The position numbers and the translations under genes are program-made. A DNA stretch of 64,000 nucleotides from an uncultured Devosia sp. (GTDB taxonomy: Bacteria > Pseudomonadota > Alphaproteobacteria > Rhizobiales > Devosiaceae), in assembly GCF_946479885.1 (NCBI RefSeq), contig NZ_CAMLHM010000016.1:4095-68094 (forward strand), read 5' to 3'. Below the pieces are notes generated by a model. That model was not told the origin of the DNA. It searched no databases and worked only from the letters and a program-made list of their open reading frames with translations. The first letter of the stretch is position 1; every line of letters begins with the position of its first letter. Positions 15,686 through 24,560 of the stretch are shown piece by piece.

Positions 15686-16465
15686 ATGGTCACACGCGAG
15701 GTGCCGGAAAGGACGACGGGCGATCTCATCGCCTCCATCGCCGGCCGCGTGCCGATGCGCAACCTGCACTCGCAAGTGCTCTGGCAGCTGGGCGTGGCCA
15801 TGGTCCGGGGGGACTATCCGGAAGGCTCCATTCTCCCCTCCGACACCGATCTGCTGGCCCGTTTCTCGGTATCCCGCACGGTGCTGCGCGAGGCGCTCAA
15901 GACTCTGGCGGCCAAGGGCATGATCGAGGCCCGCGCCCGCATCGGCACGCGTGTACTGCCGCGCCAGCGCTGGAACCTGTTCGATTCCGATGTGCTGTCT
16001 TGGCATTTCGAAGCCGGCCCGGATGTCGAATTGCTGCGGAGTCTCGCTGAGATCCGCATCGGCGTCGAAGTGGAGTCGGCGGCGCTGGCCGCCGTGCGTC
16101 GGACCGACAGTCAGGCCGCGGCCTTATTGGCTTGCGCCGTCCGCATGGGCGAAGCCAGGACAGCCGAGGAATTTGCGCGCACCGACCTGCAGTTCCACCG
16201 AACCGTCGCCGAGGCTTCGGGCAACCCCTTCATGGCTTCGATCAGCGCCCTGGTCGAGCTGGCGCTGACCGCGGCGTTCACCATCAGCTCGCCGGTCGAG
16301 GACGAAGCTGCCATGCGGGGCACAGTGCGGGCCCATGGGCGCATTGCCGAGGCCATCATGGCCGGCGATGCCGAAGAAGCGCGCCTCGCCATGAAGGCCG
16401 TGATCACGGAAGGCTTCGGTCGTGCCGCGGGCCGCATGGCGCAAAGCGAGCCGGCCAAGGCCTGA
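15686..16465 (+). CDS. GntR/FadR-family transcriptional regulator
   Basis: This 259-residue regulator has an N-terminal winged helix (residues ~28-95: I-L-P-S-D-T-D-L-L-A-R-F-S-V-S-R-T-V-L-R-E-A-L-K-T-L) and a C-terminal FCD ligand-binding domain (L-R-S-L-A-E-I-R, then F-A-R-T-D-L-Q-F-H and A-H-G-R-I-A-E-A-I with conserved Asp/His metal ligands). FCD-GntR proteins of this type often respond to sugar acids. It is divergent from the M20 peptidase, but no sugar-acid genes adjoin it. Confidence 0.9.
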   Translation: MVTREVPERTTGDLIASIAGRVPMRNLHSQVLWQLGVAMVRGDYPEGSILPSDTDLLARFSVSRTVLREALKTLAAKGMIEARARIGTRVLPRQRWNLFDSDVLSWHFEAGPDVELLRSLAEIRIGVEVESAALAAVRRTDSQAAALLACAVRMGEARTAEEFARTDLQFHRTVAEASGNPFMASISALVELALTAAFTISSPVEDEAAMRGTVRAHGRIAEAIMAGDAEEARLAMKAVITEGFGRAAGRMAQSEPAKA

Positions 16466-16476
16466 TCAGGTGGTTG

Positions 16477-17310
16477 CTAGACCCCGAGATGCTGCAAGGT
16501 CGCCGAGGTGAACTGACCATTCGCGGTGAGGCCATTATCGGCCTGGTAGGCCTTGAGCGCCGCTCTGCTCTTGCTGCCGAAGATCCCGTCGATCGAGCCG
16601 GCATAGTAGCCGAGTCCCGCCAACTTGATCTGGATGGATTTGAGACGGGCAATCGACAGGGACAACGGCGCCGAGGCGGCATCAGCGGCCGAAAGCGGCC
16701 ACGGTACCAGCCCCTGCACCTTGGCCAGCCAGTTGAAGCGATCCTGTAGCCCGGTGGTGCCGCCATTGATCCCCTTGGTCACCCCGTTGAAATCGCCGGC
16801 GTCGCATTTGGGATTGAGCTTCTTCCAGGTCCAGAACGCGCAGGCCACCCGCAAAGCGTGTTCGGGGTCGAGCGCCAGGTCAGGCTGGGTTTCGAGCGGC
16901 AATTGGGCAATGGCGCCCACCTTCTGGTATCCATCCCGCCCGGTGATCTGGATGTAGCCCCGCCCACGATAGGTCCAGCCGTCGTCGGGCTTGGTATTGC
17001 CCATGCGCCCGCCATAGACATTGTTGGCCAGGGCGCGCGGATTACCGGCGAGGCCATTGGTGTCGGACAGTTTCTTGAACCGCGACGGCCAGACCACCAT
17101 CATCCGCGCGGCCGAGTAGTTGAGGTTCTCCTCGCTGATTTTGAGGCCGCCCGATTCGTGCCCTATCTGCGCCAGGAAGAAATGCAGGCGGTTTTGCGTC
17201 TTAGATATTTCGTAGGTCGCCAGCAGCGCCGGCCCCTGCGCGGCAAAGGCCGCGATGCTTTGCGGGCTTGCCGACGGGTAGAGTTGGGCGAGCAGATCGG
17301 TGCTGAGCAT
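16477..17310 (-). CDS. GH19 chitinase/lysozyme-like protein with peptidoglycan-binding domain
   Basis: This 277-residue protein has an N-terminal glycoside hydrolase family 19 domain (residues ~1-195). The catalytic glutamates are in A-Q-I-G-H-E-S-G-G and S-E-E-N-L-N-Y-S-A, and substrate-cleft motifs are Y-G-G-R-M-G-N and Y-R-G-R-G-Y-I-Q-I-T-G. A C-terminal PG_binding_1 domain follows (residues ~215-277; L-A-G-L-G-Y-Y-A-G-S-I-D-G-I-F-G). Bacterial and phage GH19 enzymes of this build cleave peptidoglycan glycan strands. No signal peptide is visible. It lies 29 bp after the CHAP gene on the same strand, probably as one unit. Confidence 0.9.
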   Translation of the reverse strand: MLSTDLLAQLYPSASPQSIAAFAAQGPALLATYEISKTQNRLHFFLAQIGHESGGLKISEENLNYSAARMMVVWPSRFKKLSDTNGLAGNPRALANNVYGGRMGNTKPDDGWTYRGRGYIQITGRDGYQKVGAIAQLPLETQPDLALDPEHALRVACAFWTWKKLNPKCDAGDFNGVTKGINGGTTGLQDRFNWLAKVQGLVPWPLSAADAASAPLSLSIARLKSIQIKLAGLGYYAGSIDGIFGSKSRAALKAYQADNGLTANGQFTSATLQHLGV

Positions 17311-17339
17311 GAAGGTCACCTGAATTGGAATTGCTGCCG

Positions 17340-18083
17340 TCAGGGCACGCGGGCAAAGCCCAGAAGCTTGTCGATGGCGCCCAGCGTGTAGACGAATGAA
17401 CCGACCTGGGAGGTCTTGTTGCCTTCGATGGTGCGGACGATGCCGTTGTCGTAGCTGTGCACGATGCCGATATGCCCCTTCCAGCTCGAGGGTGCCTGCC
17501 GCCACCAGACGATGATGTCGCCGGGGATCGGCAGATGGGTGCTGTCCGGCTGGACCGCCCAACCCTTGGTCTTGAGCTGATCGAGAATGTTCCTGGCGCC
17601 AACCGAGTATTTGAACGGCATGGGCTGGCCGGACGTCGCAAAACAGAAGCTGACAAAGCCGGCACACCAGTCATTGGGCGTCCCGACGATGCCGTTGAGA
17701 TATCGGGCGACATGGGGGCCCATATTGTTGCCGCCGACCTCGCCATGACCGGCATTCATCTCGTTGACTGCCACGGCGAGTGCCGCCCGGGCAGTGGCCG
17801 AGCCGCCGGCTGGCACATTGGGGGCGCCGCCGCCGGCCGAGGCAGGTGTCGGGGTCTGTCCGAGCCGATTGGCGATGGCCCAGCCCGTTACGGGGCCAAC
17901 CACGCCATCCACGACCAGCGGGCGCCCCAGGCTGTCCACATTCTGCATCTGGAAGGCCTTGACGGCCCGCCGCAGGTTATCGTCGAACGCGTTGATGGAG
18001 CTGCCGGCAAAGTACCCCAGTTGCTTGAGGTCGCGGCCCAGCTTGGCCACGCCGGGTCCTGTGTCTCCAAACCGGATCGTCAT
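17340..18083 (-). CDS. peptidoglycan-binding CHAP-type amidase/endopeptidase
   Basis: This 247-residue protein begins with a PG_binding_1 domain (residues ~1-75; G-D-T-G-P-G-V-A-K-L, D-G-V-V-G-P-V-T). A Gly/Pro linker leads to a CHAP/NlpC-like domain. The nucleophilic cysteine is in D-W-C-A-G-F-V-S-F-C, the histidine in K-G-H-I-G-I-V-H-S, and a polar third residue in E-G-N-K-T. CHAP domains cut peptide bonds in peptidoglycan, so with the adjacent GH19 enzyme the pair could attack both glycan and peptide parts. No signal peptide is seen; export would need a holin, lysis or another route. Confidence 0.85.
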   Translation of the reverse strand: MTIRFGDTGPGVAKLGRDLKQLGYFAGSSINAFDDNLRRAVKAFQMQNVDSLGRPLVVDGVVGPVTGWAIANRLGQTPTPASAGGGAPNVPAGGSATARAALAVAVNEMNAGHGEVGGNNMGPHVARYLNGIVGTPNDWCAGFVSFCFATSGQPMPFKYSVGARNILDQLKTKGWAVQPDSTHLPIPGDIIVWWRQAPSSWKGHIGIVHSYDNGIVRTIEGNKTSQVGSFVYTLGAIDKLLGFARVP

Positions 18084-18316
18084 CGCCGCCTACCCCTCTT
18101 CGCCTGTGGACGAATGCTGTAAAACCGAGGGTGTTTGGCGCGAGCAGTCCTGGGCGCCCGTCAACCAAGTCGGGCGCTGAAGTTGCGATTATGTCGATCG
18201 GCCAGTTTACCCGCAAATACTGTATTGCCGGCGGGCAATGCTTGGATATTAGGGCCTTTCCGGATGGCCCGGGCCGCGGCGGAAAGGTTTATCGACGCTG
18301 TGGGATAGTATCGGAA

Positions 18317-18392
<76 letters not shown>

Positions 18393-18448
18393 GTTCCGAC
18401 GGTGTTGATATGGACAATAATCGGAACGAGGGCAAGAGCTGGTCGGCA

Positions 18449-19471
18449 CTAAACCTTGCCGATGGCGATGAGGCTGCGGGCGGTGTCCACGGCGGCCTCG
18501 GTCGCCCCGGTCAGCGGCCGTCCCAGGCGATTGCTGGCGCGGCTGCCGTTGACGCGCTTGGGCTTGCCCAGCTCATGCAGATTGTCGCGTATATCGCGAT
18601 CCAGCGGCGCCATGAGCCGCACAATCCAGTCCGGCACGTTGCGGGTCGGGATACGCCTCTCGGGGAAGGCGGCCTTGAGGCGCTGCCCCAGTTCGCCCAT
18701 GAACAGGGTCTCGACCGACGCAATGCAGCGCTCGCCGGCGGCGGCTGGGTTAGTCAGGGCATCCACGTGCAAGGCGGCGACGTCGCGGACATCGACAATG
18801 GCGAACGAAAGGCGCGGCGCGGCGGGTAGCTTGCCGTCAAGCAGGCGCTTGACCAGGATCGATGAGGTGCCTTCGTCGTCGTCGAGCAACGGCCCCAGAA
18901 TGGCTGCGGGATTGATCACCGCCAGGCTGTCGTGCCGGCCGGCCGCATCGACCAGGCGCCAGGCTTCCCGCTCGGCCAGCGTCTTGGACCGGGCATAGGT
19001 GCCGGTTTGGTCGCTGGCAACCTCGGTCCAGTCGGCCTCCGTCAATTGGCGGGAATAGTCGCCGTGGCCATATTGGATGGCGGCGGTCGACGAGGTGAGC
19101 ACGATGCGTTCGACCGCACTGGCCAGGGCCGCTTCGATGGCGCGGCGCGTACCGTCGACCGCCGGCCGAATCAGCTCCTCGGGATCCTTTGGCGCACGCA
19201 CGACGAATGGCGAGGCGGTGTGCATGAGATAGCGGCAGCCCGCCATGGCCTCGTGCCAGCCTTTGTCGCTGAGCAGGTCGAGCGCCACGAAATCGAGTCG
19301 CGAGACGTCGGCGCCGTGGCGAGCAAGGGTTGCGCGCACCTTGTCGGCTCTGGCCAGATTGCGCACACTGCCTCGGACGGTGTAGCCAGCGTCCAGCAGC
19401 TGGAGGGCGACGTGTCCTCCAAGAAAGCCCGATATGCCGGTCAGCAGGACGCGATCAGAGGTCGAAATCAT
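18449..19471 (-). CDS. NAD(P)-dependent extended SDR, dihydroflavonol-reductase-like
   Basis: This 340-residue cytosolic oxidoreductase of the extended SDR class has [10 protein letters not shown] at residues ~11-20 (Rossmann nucleotide site), an S-S-T-A-A-I segment and catalytic Y-A-R-S-K. This pattern resembles dihydroflavonol 4-reductases and cinnamoyl-CoA-reductase-like aldehyde reductases; the substrate is unknown. It is divergent from a TetR gene with a perfect palindrome between them, so it is very likely the regulator's target and may deal with a toxic carbonyl compound. Confidence 0.87.
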   Translation of the reverse strand: MISTSDRVLLTGISGFLGGHVALQLLDAGYTVRGSVRNLARADKVRATLARHGADVSRLDFVALDLLSDKGWHEAMAGCRYLMHTASPFVVRAPKDPEELIRPAVDGTRRAIEAALASAVERIVLTSSTAAIQYGHGDYSRQLTEADWTEVASDQTGTYARSKTLAEREAWRLVDAAGRHDSLAVINPAAILGPLLDDDEGTSSILVKRLLDGKLPAAPRLSFAIVDVRDVAALHVDALTNPAAAGERCIASVETLFMGELGQRLKAAFPERRIPTRNVPDWIVRLMAPLDRDIRDNLHELGKPKRVNGSRASNRLGRPLTGATEAAVDTARSLIAIGKV

Positions 19472-19490
19472 GAGTGGTCTCCCAATTGAC

Positions 19491-19516
19491 TGAACGATAT
19501 ATACGAATATCGTTCA
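19491..19516. promoter_or_regulatory. TetR-type operator between divergent genes
   Basis: TGAACGATAT-N6-ATATCGTTCA is a perfect 10-bp inverted repeat, 20 bp upstream of the reductase start and 26 bp upstream of the TetR start. Its position would let one dimer or dimer pair block both divergent promoters. An additional half-like GTTCAA follows at 19521. Confidence 0.8.
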
Positions 19517-19542
19517 ATTAGTTCAACCGAAAGGCGTGCGAT

Positions 19543-20109
19543 TTGTCGGTGACTGCGACGACCAAGGGTGAGGCGAAGCGGGACCGTATCCTGGAGGCGG
19601 CCCGAAAGCTTTTTTTGCGCAATGGCTTGCGCGGTACCACCATGGAAGCGATCGCTCGGGAGGCGAGCATTGCCAAGCCGACGCTTTATGCGCAGTTCCC
19701 TGACAAGGACAGCGTGTTCGTGGCCATTGTCGAGCAAATGCTGGCCGCCAAAATTGCCGCCTTCGAGGCAGGGCTCGAGGGGGACGGCCCCGTCGACATC
19801 CGCATTGGCACGGCGCTGGCCGCCGAATTCTCCGTCGTTGCCGCCACGGTGGCCGGTTCGCCCCATACCGACGAATTGTTCGCCGCGCATCGCCAGGGCG
19901 CGGAGCTGTTCCGGCAATCGGACGAGAAGGTGGCGACGCGTCTGGCGGCAGAACTGACGACAGCCGGCGTCGTCGACGCGGCCGCCTTGGCGCGCCTGCT
20001 GCTCGACGCGTCCTTCGGGTTGGCGCAGAAGGCTATCGGGCGCACCGACCTTGGCGCCGATATCCGCCTGTTGGCGACAAGGCTGATCGGTCCGGCCCTG
20101 CCGCGCTGA
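19543..20109 (+). CDS. TetR family transcriptional regulator
   Basis: This 188-residue regulator has the TetR helix-turn-helix at residues ~12-58 (R-I-L-E-A-A-R-K-L-F, then G-T-T-M-E-A-I-A-R-E-A and T-L-Y-A-Q-F-P-D-K). The C-terminal ligand-binding half is variable. The start chosen is TTG 19543, just after GAAAGG; no ATG lies before the HTH. It is divergent from the SDR gene and the palindrome at 19491-19516 should be its operator, giving autoregulation and control of the reductase. Confidence 0.9.
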   Translation: MSVTATTKGEAKRDRILEAARKLFLRNGLRGTTMEAIAREASIAKPTLYAQFPDKDSVFVAIVEQMLAAKIAAFEAGLEGDGPVDIRIGTALAAEFSVVAATVAGSPHTDELFAAHRQGAELFRQSDEKVATRLAAELTTAGVVDAAALARLLLDASFGLAQKAIGRTDLGADIRLLATRLIGPALPR

Positions 20110-20114
20110 GGGCG

Positions 20115-21119
20115 TCAGACCGGCGCCCAGGCACCGGACTTCTCGCTGGCAAAGACGGCGTCGATCACCTTCATGGACGCAATCGCATCCTCGATGCCCC
20201 AGGGCAACGGCCTTTCGCCGAGCACGGCAAGCGCGAAGGCCTCTGCCTGCTCGGTGTACTGGTCCACTGCCGGCAGGATTTCGCGCCGCGCCAGCGAGCC
20301 GTCGAAGGGGGCGCCGGTGTCAATGGTGATGGCGGTGCGCTCGTCCGGTGGCGCGTTGAAGGGGATGATGATCTCGAGCTTGGCCTTGCTCCCCAGCACC
20401 TGCACCCGCTGGTGACCGGCGGTCTGGGTCGAGCAGATGAAATTGAGCTGCCGGCCATGGCCGAAATCGGCGATGACGCTGGCCAGCCGGTCGGTGCCGA
20501 ACGTCTCGTCGCGCTCGACCAGGGAGACGACGCGCCTGGGCTCCGCCTCGAACAGGAACCGCGCGGCGGTTATGGGATAGCAGCCGATATCCATGATGCC
20601 GCCGCCGCCGATATCGGCCTGATTGCGCACATTGGCGGGGTCGGCATTAAAATAGGTGAAGACCGCATTGATGGCGCGGACCTCGCCCAGCTCGCCCGAG
20701 CGGATGATGTCGCGGGCGCGCTGCCACTGCGGATGGAAGCGCACCATGAAGGCCTCGAGCACGATGCGGTCGGGCGGGCACTGGCGCAAAGCCGCGGCCT
20801 CGCCAGCGTTGAGCGCGATGGGTTTTTCGCACAGCACATGCTTGCCGGCTTTGGCAGCCGCCACGGTCATGGGCACGTGGAGATGATTGGGCAAGGGATT
20901 GTAGATGGCGTCGATATCCGGATCGGCGAAGAGCTCTTCGTAGGAGCCGTAAGCCTTGGGAATGCCCAGCTCGGCAGCGGCCGCCTGCGCCTTGCCCAGA
21001 TCGCGCGAGGCGATGGCGACGACCTCGGAATGCGCCGATTTCTGAATCGCCGGCGTGACCTTCTGCATGCCGATATTGGCGGTGGAGAGGATACCCCAGC
21101 GGACCTTCTTCGTGCTCAT
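20115..21119 (-). CDS. Gfo/Idh/MocA family oxidoreductase
   Basis: This 334-residue NAD(P)-dependent sugar or polyol dehydrogenase has a Rossmann domain first (W-G-I-L-S-T-A-N-I-G), the family motif C-E-K-P-I-A-L-N, and the C-terminal alpha/beta substrate domain with G-G-G-I-M-D-I-G-C-Y-P, whose Asp/His-type residues catalyse hydride transfer in relatives. The start at 21119 is chosen because GGAG is six bases upstream, whereas the ATG two codons earlier abuts it. It is convergent with the TetR gene; the substrate is unknown. Confidence 0.9.
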   Translation of the reverse strand: MSTKKVRWGILSTANIGMQKVTPAIQKSAHSEVVAIASRDLGKAQAAAAELGIPKAYGSYEELFADPDIDAIYNPLPNHLHVPMTVAAAKAGKHVLCEKPIALNAGEAAALRQCPPDRIVLEAFMVRFHPQWQRARDIIRSGELGEVRAINAVFTYFNADPANVRNQADIGGGGIMDIGCYPITAARFLFEAEPRRVVSLVERDETFGTDRLASVIADFGHGRQLNFICSTQTAGHQRVQVLGSKAKLEIIIPFNAPPDERTAITIDTGAPFDGSLARREILPAVDQYTEQAEAFALAVLGERPLPWGIEDAIASMKVIDAVFASEKSGAWAPV

Positions 21120-21330
21120 CGTCATCTCCGTGTTTGCCGAAGACTTAGCGGCGGGCGGGCGGCTTGGCTAGTATGGAAGGCGTGCCGAGGCGCTGCCTGG
21201 AGCGTGGTTGTCAAAGAACGAGCGGCGGGCGTGGGGGCAGGGATGGCTGGCGTGGCGAGGATTCGGCGTTGACTGAGCGCGGCGACGGCCTATCTAGAGG
21301 CGATCCCCGACTTTGATGAAGGTCGCAGCG

Positions 21331-22311
21331 ATGCACAGCGCAATCTACGAAACTTTTGGTCCGCCGCAGCAGGTGCTCCACAGCGCCGAGCGCGAAAAGC
21401 CTGTCGCCGGGCCAGGCCAGGCGCTGGTGCGCATGGTGCTGTCGCCGATCCACAATCATGACCTGGCGACCATTGGCGGCAATTATGGCTTCAAGCCTAG
21501 TTTGCCAGCGGTGCCGGGGACCGAGGCGGTCGGTGTGGTCGAGGCGCTGGGCGCGGGCGTCACTCATCTCGCGGTGGGACAACGCGTGGCAGGCGGCGCG
21601 GCCGAGACCTGGGCCGAATACTACCTGGCCGATGCGCAACGGCTGGTGCCGGTGCCTGACAGTGTCAGCGACGAGACGGCCTGCCAGCTGGTGTCGATGC
21701 CGCTCAGCGCCAAGATGCTGCTGGTTGACCTCAATATCGAGAAGGGCGACTGGATCGTGCAGAATGCCGGCAATGGCGCGGTGGGCAAGCTGGTGGCGCA
21801 GTTCGGCCCGCAGCAGGGCATCAATGTGGTGAGCCTGGTGCGGCGCGACGCTGCGGTGGCTGAACTGACCGCGCTTGGCATCGGCAATGTCGTTTCCACG
21901 GAAAGCGCGGGCTGGCAGGAGCGAGTGCGGGCCATTACCGGCGGCGCACCGATCGTGCGGGCGGTGGATTCGCTTGGTGGGGCGGGCGCCGACCAGGTGG
22001 TCGAGGTTGCGGCACAAGGCGCGGAACTGGTGAGCTTTGGCGCGATGACCGGCGCGCCGATCACGCTGACGCCGGCCCAATTGCTGTTCAAGGGGCTGAC
22101 GGTACGCGGCTTCTGGGGCGCCAAGCCCAGGCTTGCGGGCGAGGTGATCGGCCGACTGCTCGGGGAATTGGTGACCAGTGCCGCCAAGGGCGAACTGGTG
22201 CTGCCGATCGAAGCGGAGTTTCCGATTGCCGACGTGGCCAAGGCGGTTGCCGCCAGCGGCGAGCCGGGCCGCAAGGGCAAAGTGGCCATCCGCGGGATGG
22301 CGCGCCGCTAA
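21331..22311 (+). CDS. MDR-family NAD(P)H:quinone / zinc-type alcohol oxidoreductase
   Basis: This 326-residue medium-chain dehydrogenase/reductase has an N-terminal GroES-like fold (G-T-E-A-V-G-V-V-E-A-L-G near residue 65) and a Rossmann domain around Q-N-A-G-N-G-A-V-G-K-L-V-A-Q. The catalytic-zinc cysteine and the structural four-cysteine loop of classical alcohol dehydrogenases are not apparent. It therefore fits the zinc-independent enoyl-reductase/quinone-reductase branch (MECR/YhdH/QOR-like). ATG 21331 (with AAGG upstream) is preferred; an in-frame ATG five codons earlier is possible. It is convergent with the next gene. Confidence 0.83.
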   Translation: MHSAIYETFGPPQQVLHSAEREKPVAGPGQALVRMVLSPIHNHDLATIGGNYGFKPSLPAVPGTEAVGVVEALGAGVTHLAVGQRVAGGAAETWAEYYLADAQRLVPVPDSVSDETACQLVSMPLSAKMLLVDLNIEKGDWIVQNAGNGAVGKLVAQFGPQQGINVVSLVRRDAAVAELTALGIGNVVSTESAGWQERVRAITGGAPIVRAVDSLGGAGADQVVEVAAQGAELVSFGAMTGAPITLTPAQLLFKGLTVRGFWGAKPRLAGEVIGRLLGELVTSAAKGELVLPIEAEFPIADVAKAVAASGEPGRKGKVAIRGMARR

Positions 22312-22324
22312 GCCGCGGCGCGCG

Positions 22325-23641
22325 TCAAATCCAGCCGAGCATCTTTTCCTGGAGCTGGCGCAGGGCCCAGAGGCGGGTGGAGGTATCGGGCTGGCTGTTG
22401 GCCGAGGTCAGGAGCTCGCCCTTCTTCACCGCCGCCGTGACCTTGCCGCCTTCGAGCAGGCCAACCGGCACGGCCTTGGCCGCGCGGCTGTCCGATATGG
22501 TCATCGTGTAGGAGCGATAGCAGGTCTCGCCGATGGCGTCGAAGGTCTCGCCGGGCTTGAGATCGCGCTTGGCGACAGCGCAGACTTCGGCGACTGGATT
22601 GGGCAGCGGCACCATGTCGGGCTTGCCGTGCAACATGATGCGGGCACAGGTCAGGGGTACTTCGAGGCTCGTCAAGTGATAGGGCCGGAAGAAGCTGTAA
22701 TAGGGGCCGTGGCCGATATGGAGATCATCCATGCGCTCGATGATGCGGGGGTGCTCGGCCTTGACGATGACGAAGACGCCCGGGGCCACGCCCTTGCCGA
22801 TGGTGAAATCGACGACCCCTGATGTGTTGAGGATGCCGCCATCGGCCTTGGGGATCAGCACCTTGGCCATGTCATCGCGGTCGGCCTTGGGGCCGTGCAT
22901 GCCCGGCACGTCGGGGACGAGGCCGGTGGCATTGGCTATGGCGCACATTTCCACCATGGTCTTGGACCCGTCGACGAACTCCACCAGCATGCGTGGGTTC
23001 ATGTTCCGGCGCGTGGCTTCCTCGCGGTAGTCGTCGGGCACGGCGTCATGGCGCAGCGGATTGTTCTTGCCCTTGCCGGCCGCGACGATCGGCAAGCCGA
23101 GGGCGGAAACGAATTCGATCAGCTCCATGCAGGAGCTGGGTTCGTCACCCGCGCCCACCGAATAAACCACGCCGAGCTTGTCGGCCTGGGCCTTCAGGTA
23201 AGGGCCGATGGTGACATCGGCCTCGACATTCATCATCACCAGATGCTTGCCATGCTCCATGGCCAAGAGGTCGTAGTCGGCCGCGACGCCGGGTTTGCCG
23301 GTGGCGTCGATGACGACATCGATACTGTCGGTCGTGACCAGCGTTTCGGCGGAGGTGATGGCGATCTTGCCGGCCTCGATCGCGGCGAGCGCCTGGGCCG
23401 GGCTATCGGCGACCTTGCCCTTGCTGTCCTCGCCGTAGGCGATGGTCATGGCCTCGAGCGCCGTGTGAGGCCGTCGGGTGGCGATGGCCGCCATCTCGAT
23501 GCCGGTCATCAGGCTCATCTGGGTCACGAGGTCGGTGCCCATTTCGCCGGAACCGATGACGCCGACGCGGATGGGCTTGCCCGATGCGGCGCGGGCGGCG
23601 AGGTCGCGGGCGAGCCCGGTCAGGGCGATTGTGGTGGTCAT
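22325..23641 (-). CDS. homoserine-dehydrogenase-like NAD(P) oxidoreductase with C-terminal SAF domain
   Basis: This 438-residue protein starts its Rossmann fold at R-V-G-V-I-G-S-G-E-M-G (residues ~25-35). A homoserine-dehydrogenase-like central part follows (N-V-E-A-D-V-T-I-G-P, then G-A-G-D-E-P-S-S-C-M-E-L). The C-terminal ~90 residues look like an SAF domain (A-V-A-K-R-D-L-K-P-G-E-T-F-D), which is why relatives are sometimes misnamed FlgA-like. Family members occur beside carbohydrate catabolic genes; the substrate here is unknown. ATG 23641 gives a normal N-terminus. Confidence 0.8.
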   Translation of the reverse strand: MTTTIALTGLARDLAARAASGKPIRVGVIGSGEMGTDLVTQMSLMTGIEMAAIATRRPHTALEAMTIAYGEDSKGKVADSPAQALAAIEAGKIAITSAETLVTTDSIDVVIDATGKPGVAADYDLLAMEHGKHLVMMNVEADVTIGPYLKAQADKLGVVYSVGAGDEPSSCMELIEFVSALGLPIVAAGKGKNNPLRHDAVPDDYREEATRRNMNPRMLVEFVDGSKTMVEMCAIANATGLVPDVPGMHGPKADRDDMAKVLIPKADGGILNTSGVVDFTIGKGVAPGVFVIVKAEHPRIIERMDDLHIGHGPYYSFFRPYHLTSLEVPLTCARIMLHGKPDMVPLPNPVAEVCAVAKRDLKPGETFDAIGETCYRSYTMTISDSRAAKAVPVGLLEGGKVTAAVKKGELLTSANSQPDTSTRLWALRQLQEKMLGWI

Positions 23642-23872
23642 GGCAGGTCCAACGCGAATAGGCGTGCTTGGGTTACCCCCCTGCTTATTGGCAAGCAAGA
23701 GAAAGTGCAGCCGGGGCAAGGGACTGCTATGGCGTCCTATCGGTGGCATGGCCGGCAGGTGAATTGAATCAGTGGTGTGATTTCGCCCCACGAAACGAAC
23801 CGCGTTTAGGCTTCTTAAACCGTTCCCGTGGAAAGTGGGACGTGGAGAGAACTCCGGGGGCATGCATTCGCC

Positions 23873-24163
23873 ATGGTCAGCCAGGCCAAGAAATCAGTCG
23901 CTTTGCCAGCGGTCATCGATCTGGACGCGCTGGACGATATCCGCGACGGCCTGATCGACGCGATCGAGGAGGGGCCGGTCACGGTCACGGCCGCCGCAGT
24001 CGAGCGGGTGTCGACCAATGCGCTGTTCATGCTCATCAGCGCGGCGGAAGCGGCGCGCAGAAACCATTTCGACTTCGCTATTGAGCAGCCAAGCGCGGCC
24101 CTCGTGACCGCGATTGAGCGCCTGGGCCTTAGCGCCCAGTTTTCAGGGATGATGAGAGGATGA
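23873..24163 (+). CDS. STAS-domain chemotaxis protein
   Basis: This 96-residue single STAS domain is like the small protein that opens rhizobial che operons: A-V-I-D-L-D-A-L-D-D at the start and V-E-R-V-S-T-N-A-L-F-M-L-I-S in the middle. The usual D-S-S/T phospho-loop is replaced by V-S-T-N-A, so regulation by serine phosphorylation would have to use Ser or Thr here. ATG 23873 is chosen behind GGGGG; an in-frame GTG at 23828 is possible. It overlaps cheY by four bases and is probably cytoplasmic, acting at the receptor-kinase complex. Confidence 0.82.
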   Translation: MVSQAKKSVALPAVIDLDALDDIRDGLIDAIEEGPVTVTAAAVERVSTNALFMLISAAEAARRNHFDFAIEQPSAALVTAIERLGLSAQFSGMMRG

Positions 24164-24528
24164 CGACTTTGCGGGTTCTGACGGTGGACGATTCGAGGAC
24201 GATCCTCGCCATGCTGCATCATACCCTCTCCAATGCCGGGTTCGAGGTGCTGCAGGCCGAGGACGGCAAGCAGGGTCTTGATGTCCTCAAGACCGAGACG
24301 GTCGATGTTGTCATCACCGACATCAACATGCCTGTCATGGACGGCATCGAATTCATCAAGAACGTGCGGGCGACGGGCAATCACCAGAGCCTGCCGATCC
24401 TGATCCTCACCACCGAGACCAGCCAGGACAAGCGCGACCAGGGCAAGGCAGCCGGCGGTACCGGCTGGATCGTCAAGCCATTCGATCCCGAGAAACTCAT
24501 CTCGGTCATCCACCGGGTCGTGCACTAA
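24160..24528 (+). CDS. cheY: chemotaxis response regulator CheY
   Basis: This 122-residue single receiver domain has the acidic pair Asp10-Asp11, phospho-acceptor Asp54 (V-I-T-D-I-N-M-P-V-M-D-G), a conserved Thr in I-L-T-T-E-T and Lys in W-I-V-K-P-F. It lies between the STAS gene (ATGA overlap) and cheA (32 bp gap). In rhizobial two-CheY systems the copy in this position often acts as a phosphate sink while the other copy binds the motor; that division of labour is inferred here. Confidence 0.95.
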   Translation: MTTLRVLTVDDSRTILAMLHHTLSNAGFEVLQAEDGKQGLDVLKTETVDVVITDINMPVMDGIEFIKNVRATGNHQSLPILILTTETSQDKRDQGKAAGGTGWIVKPFDPEKLISVIHRVVH

Positions 24529-24560
24529 CCCATAGAGCCCAGAAGGGTTGGACGTTTCGC

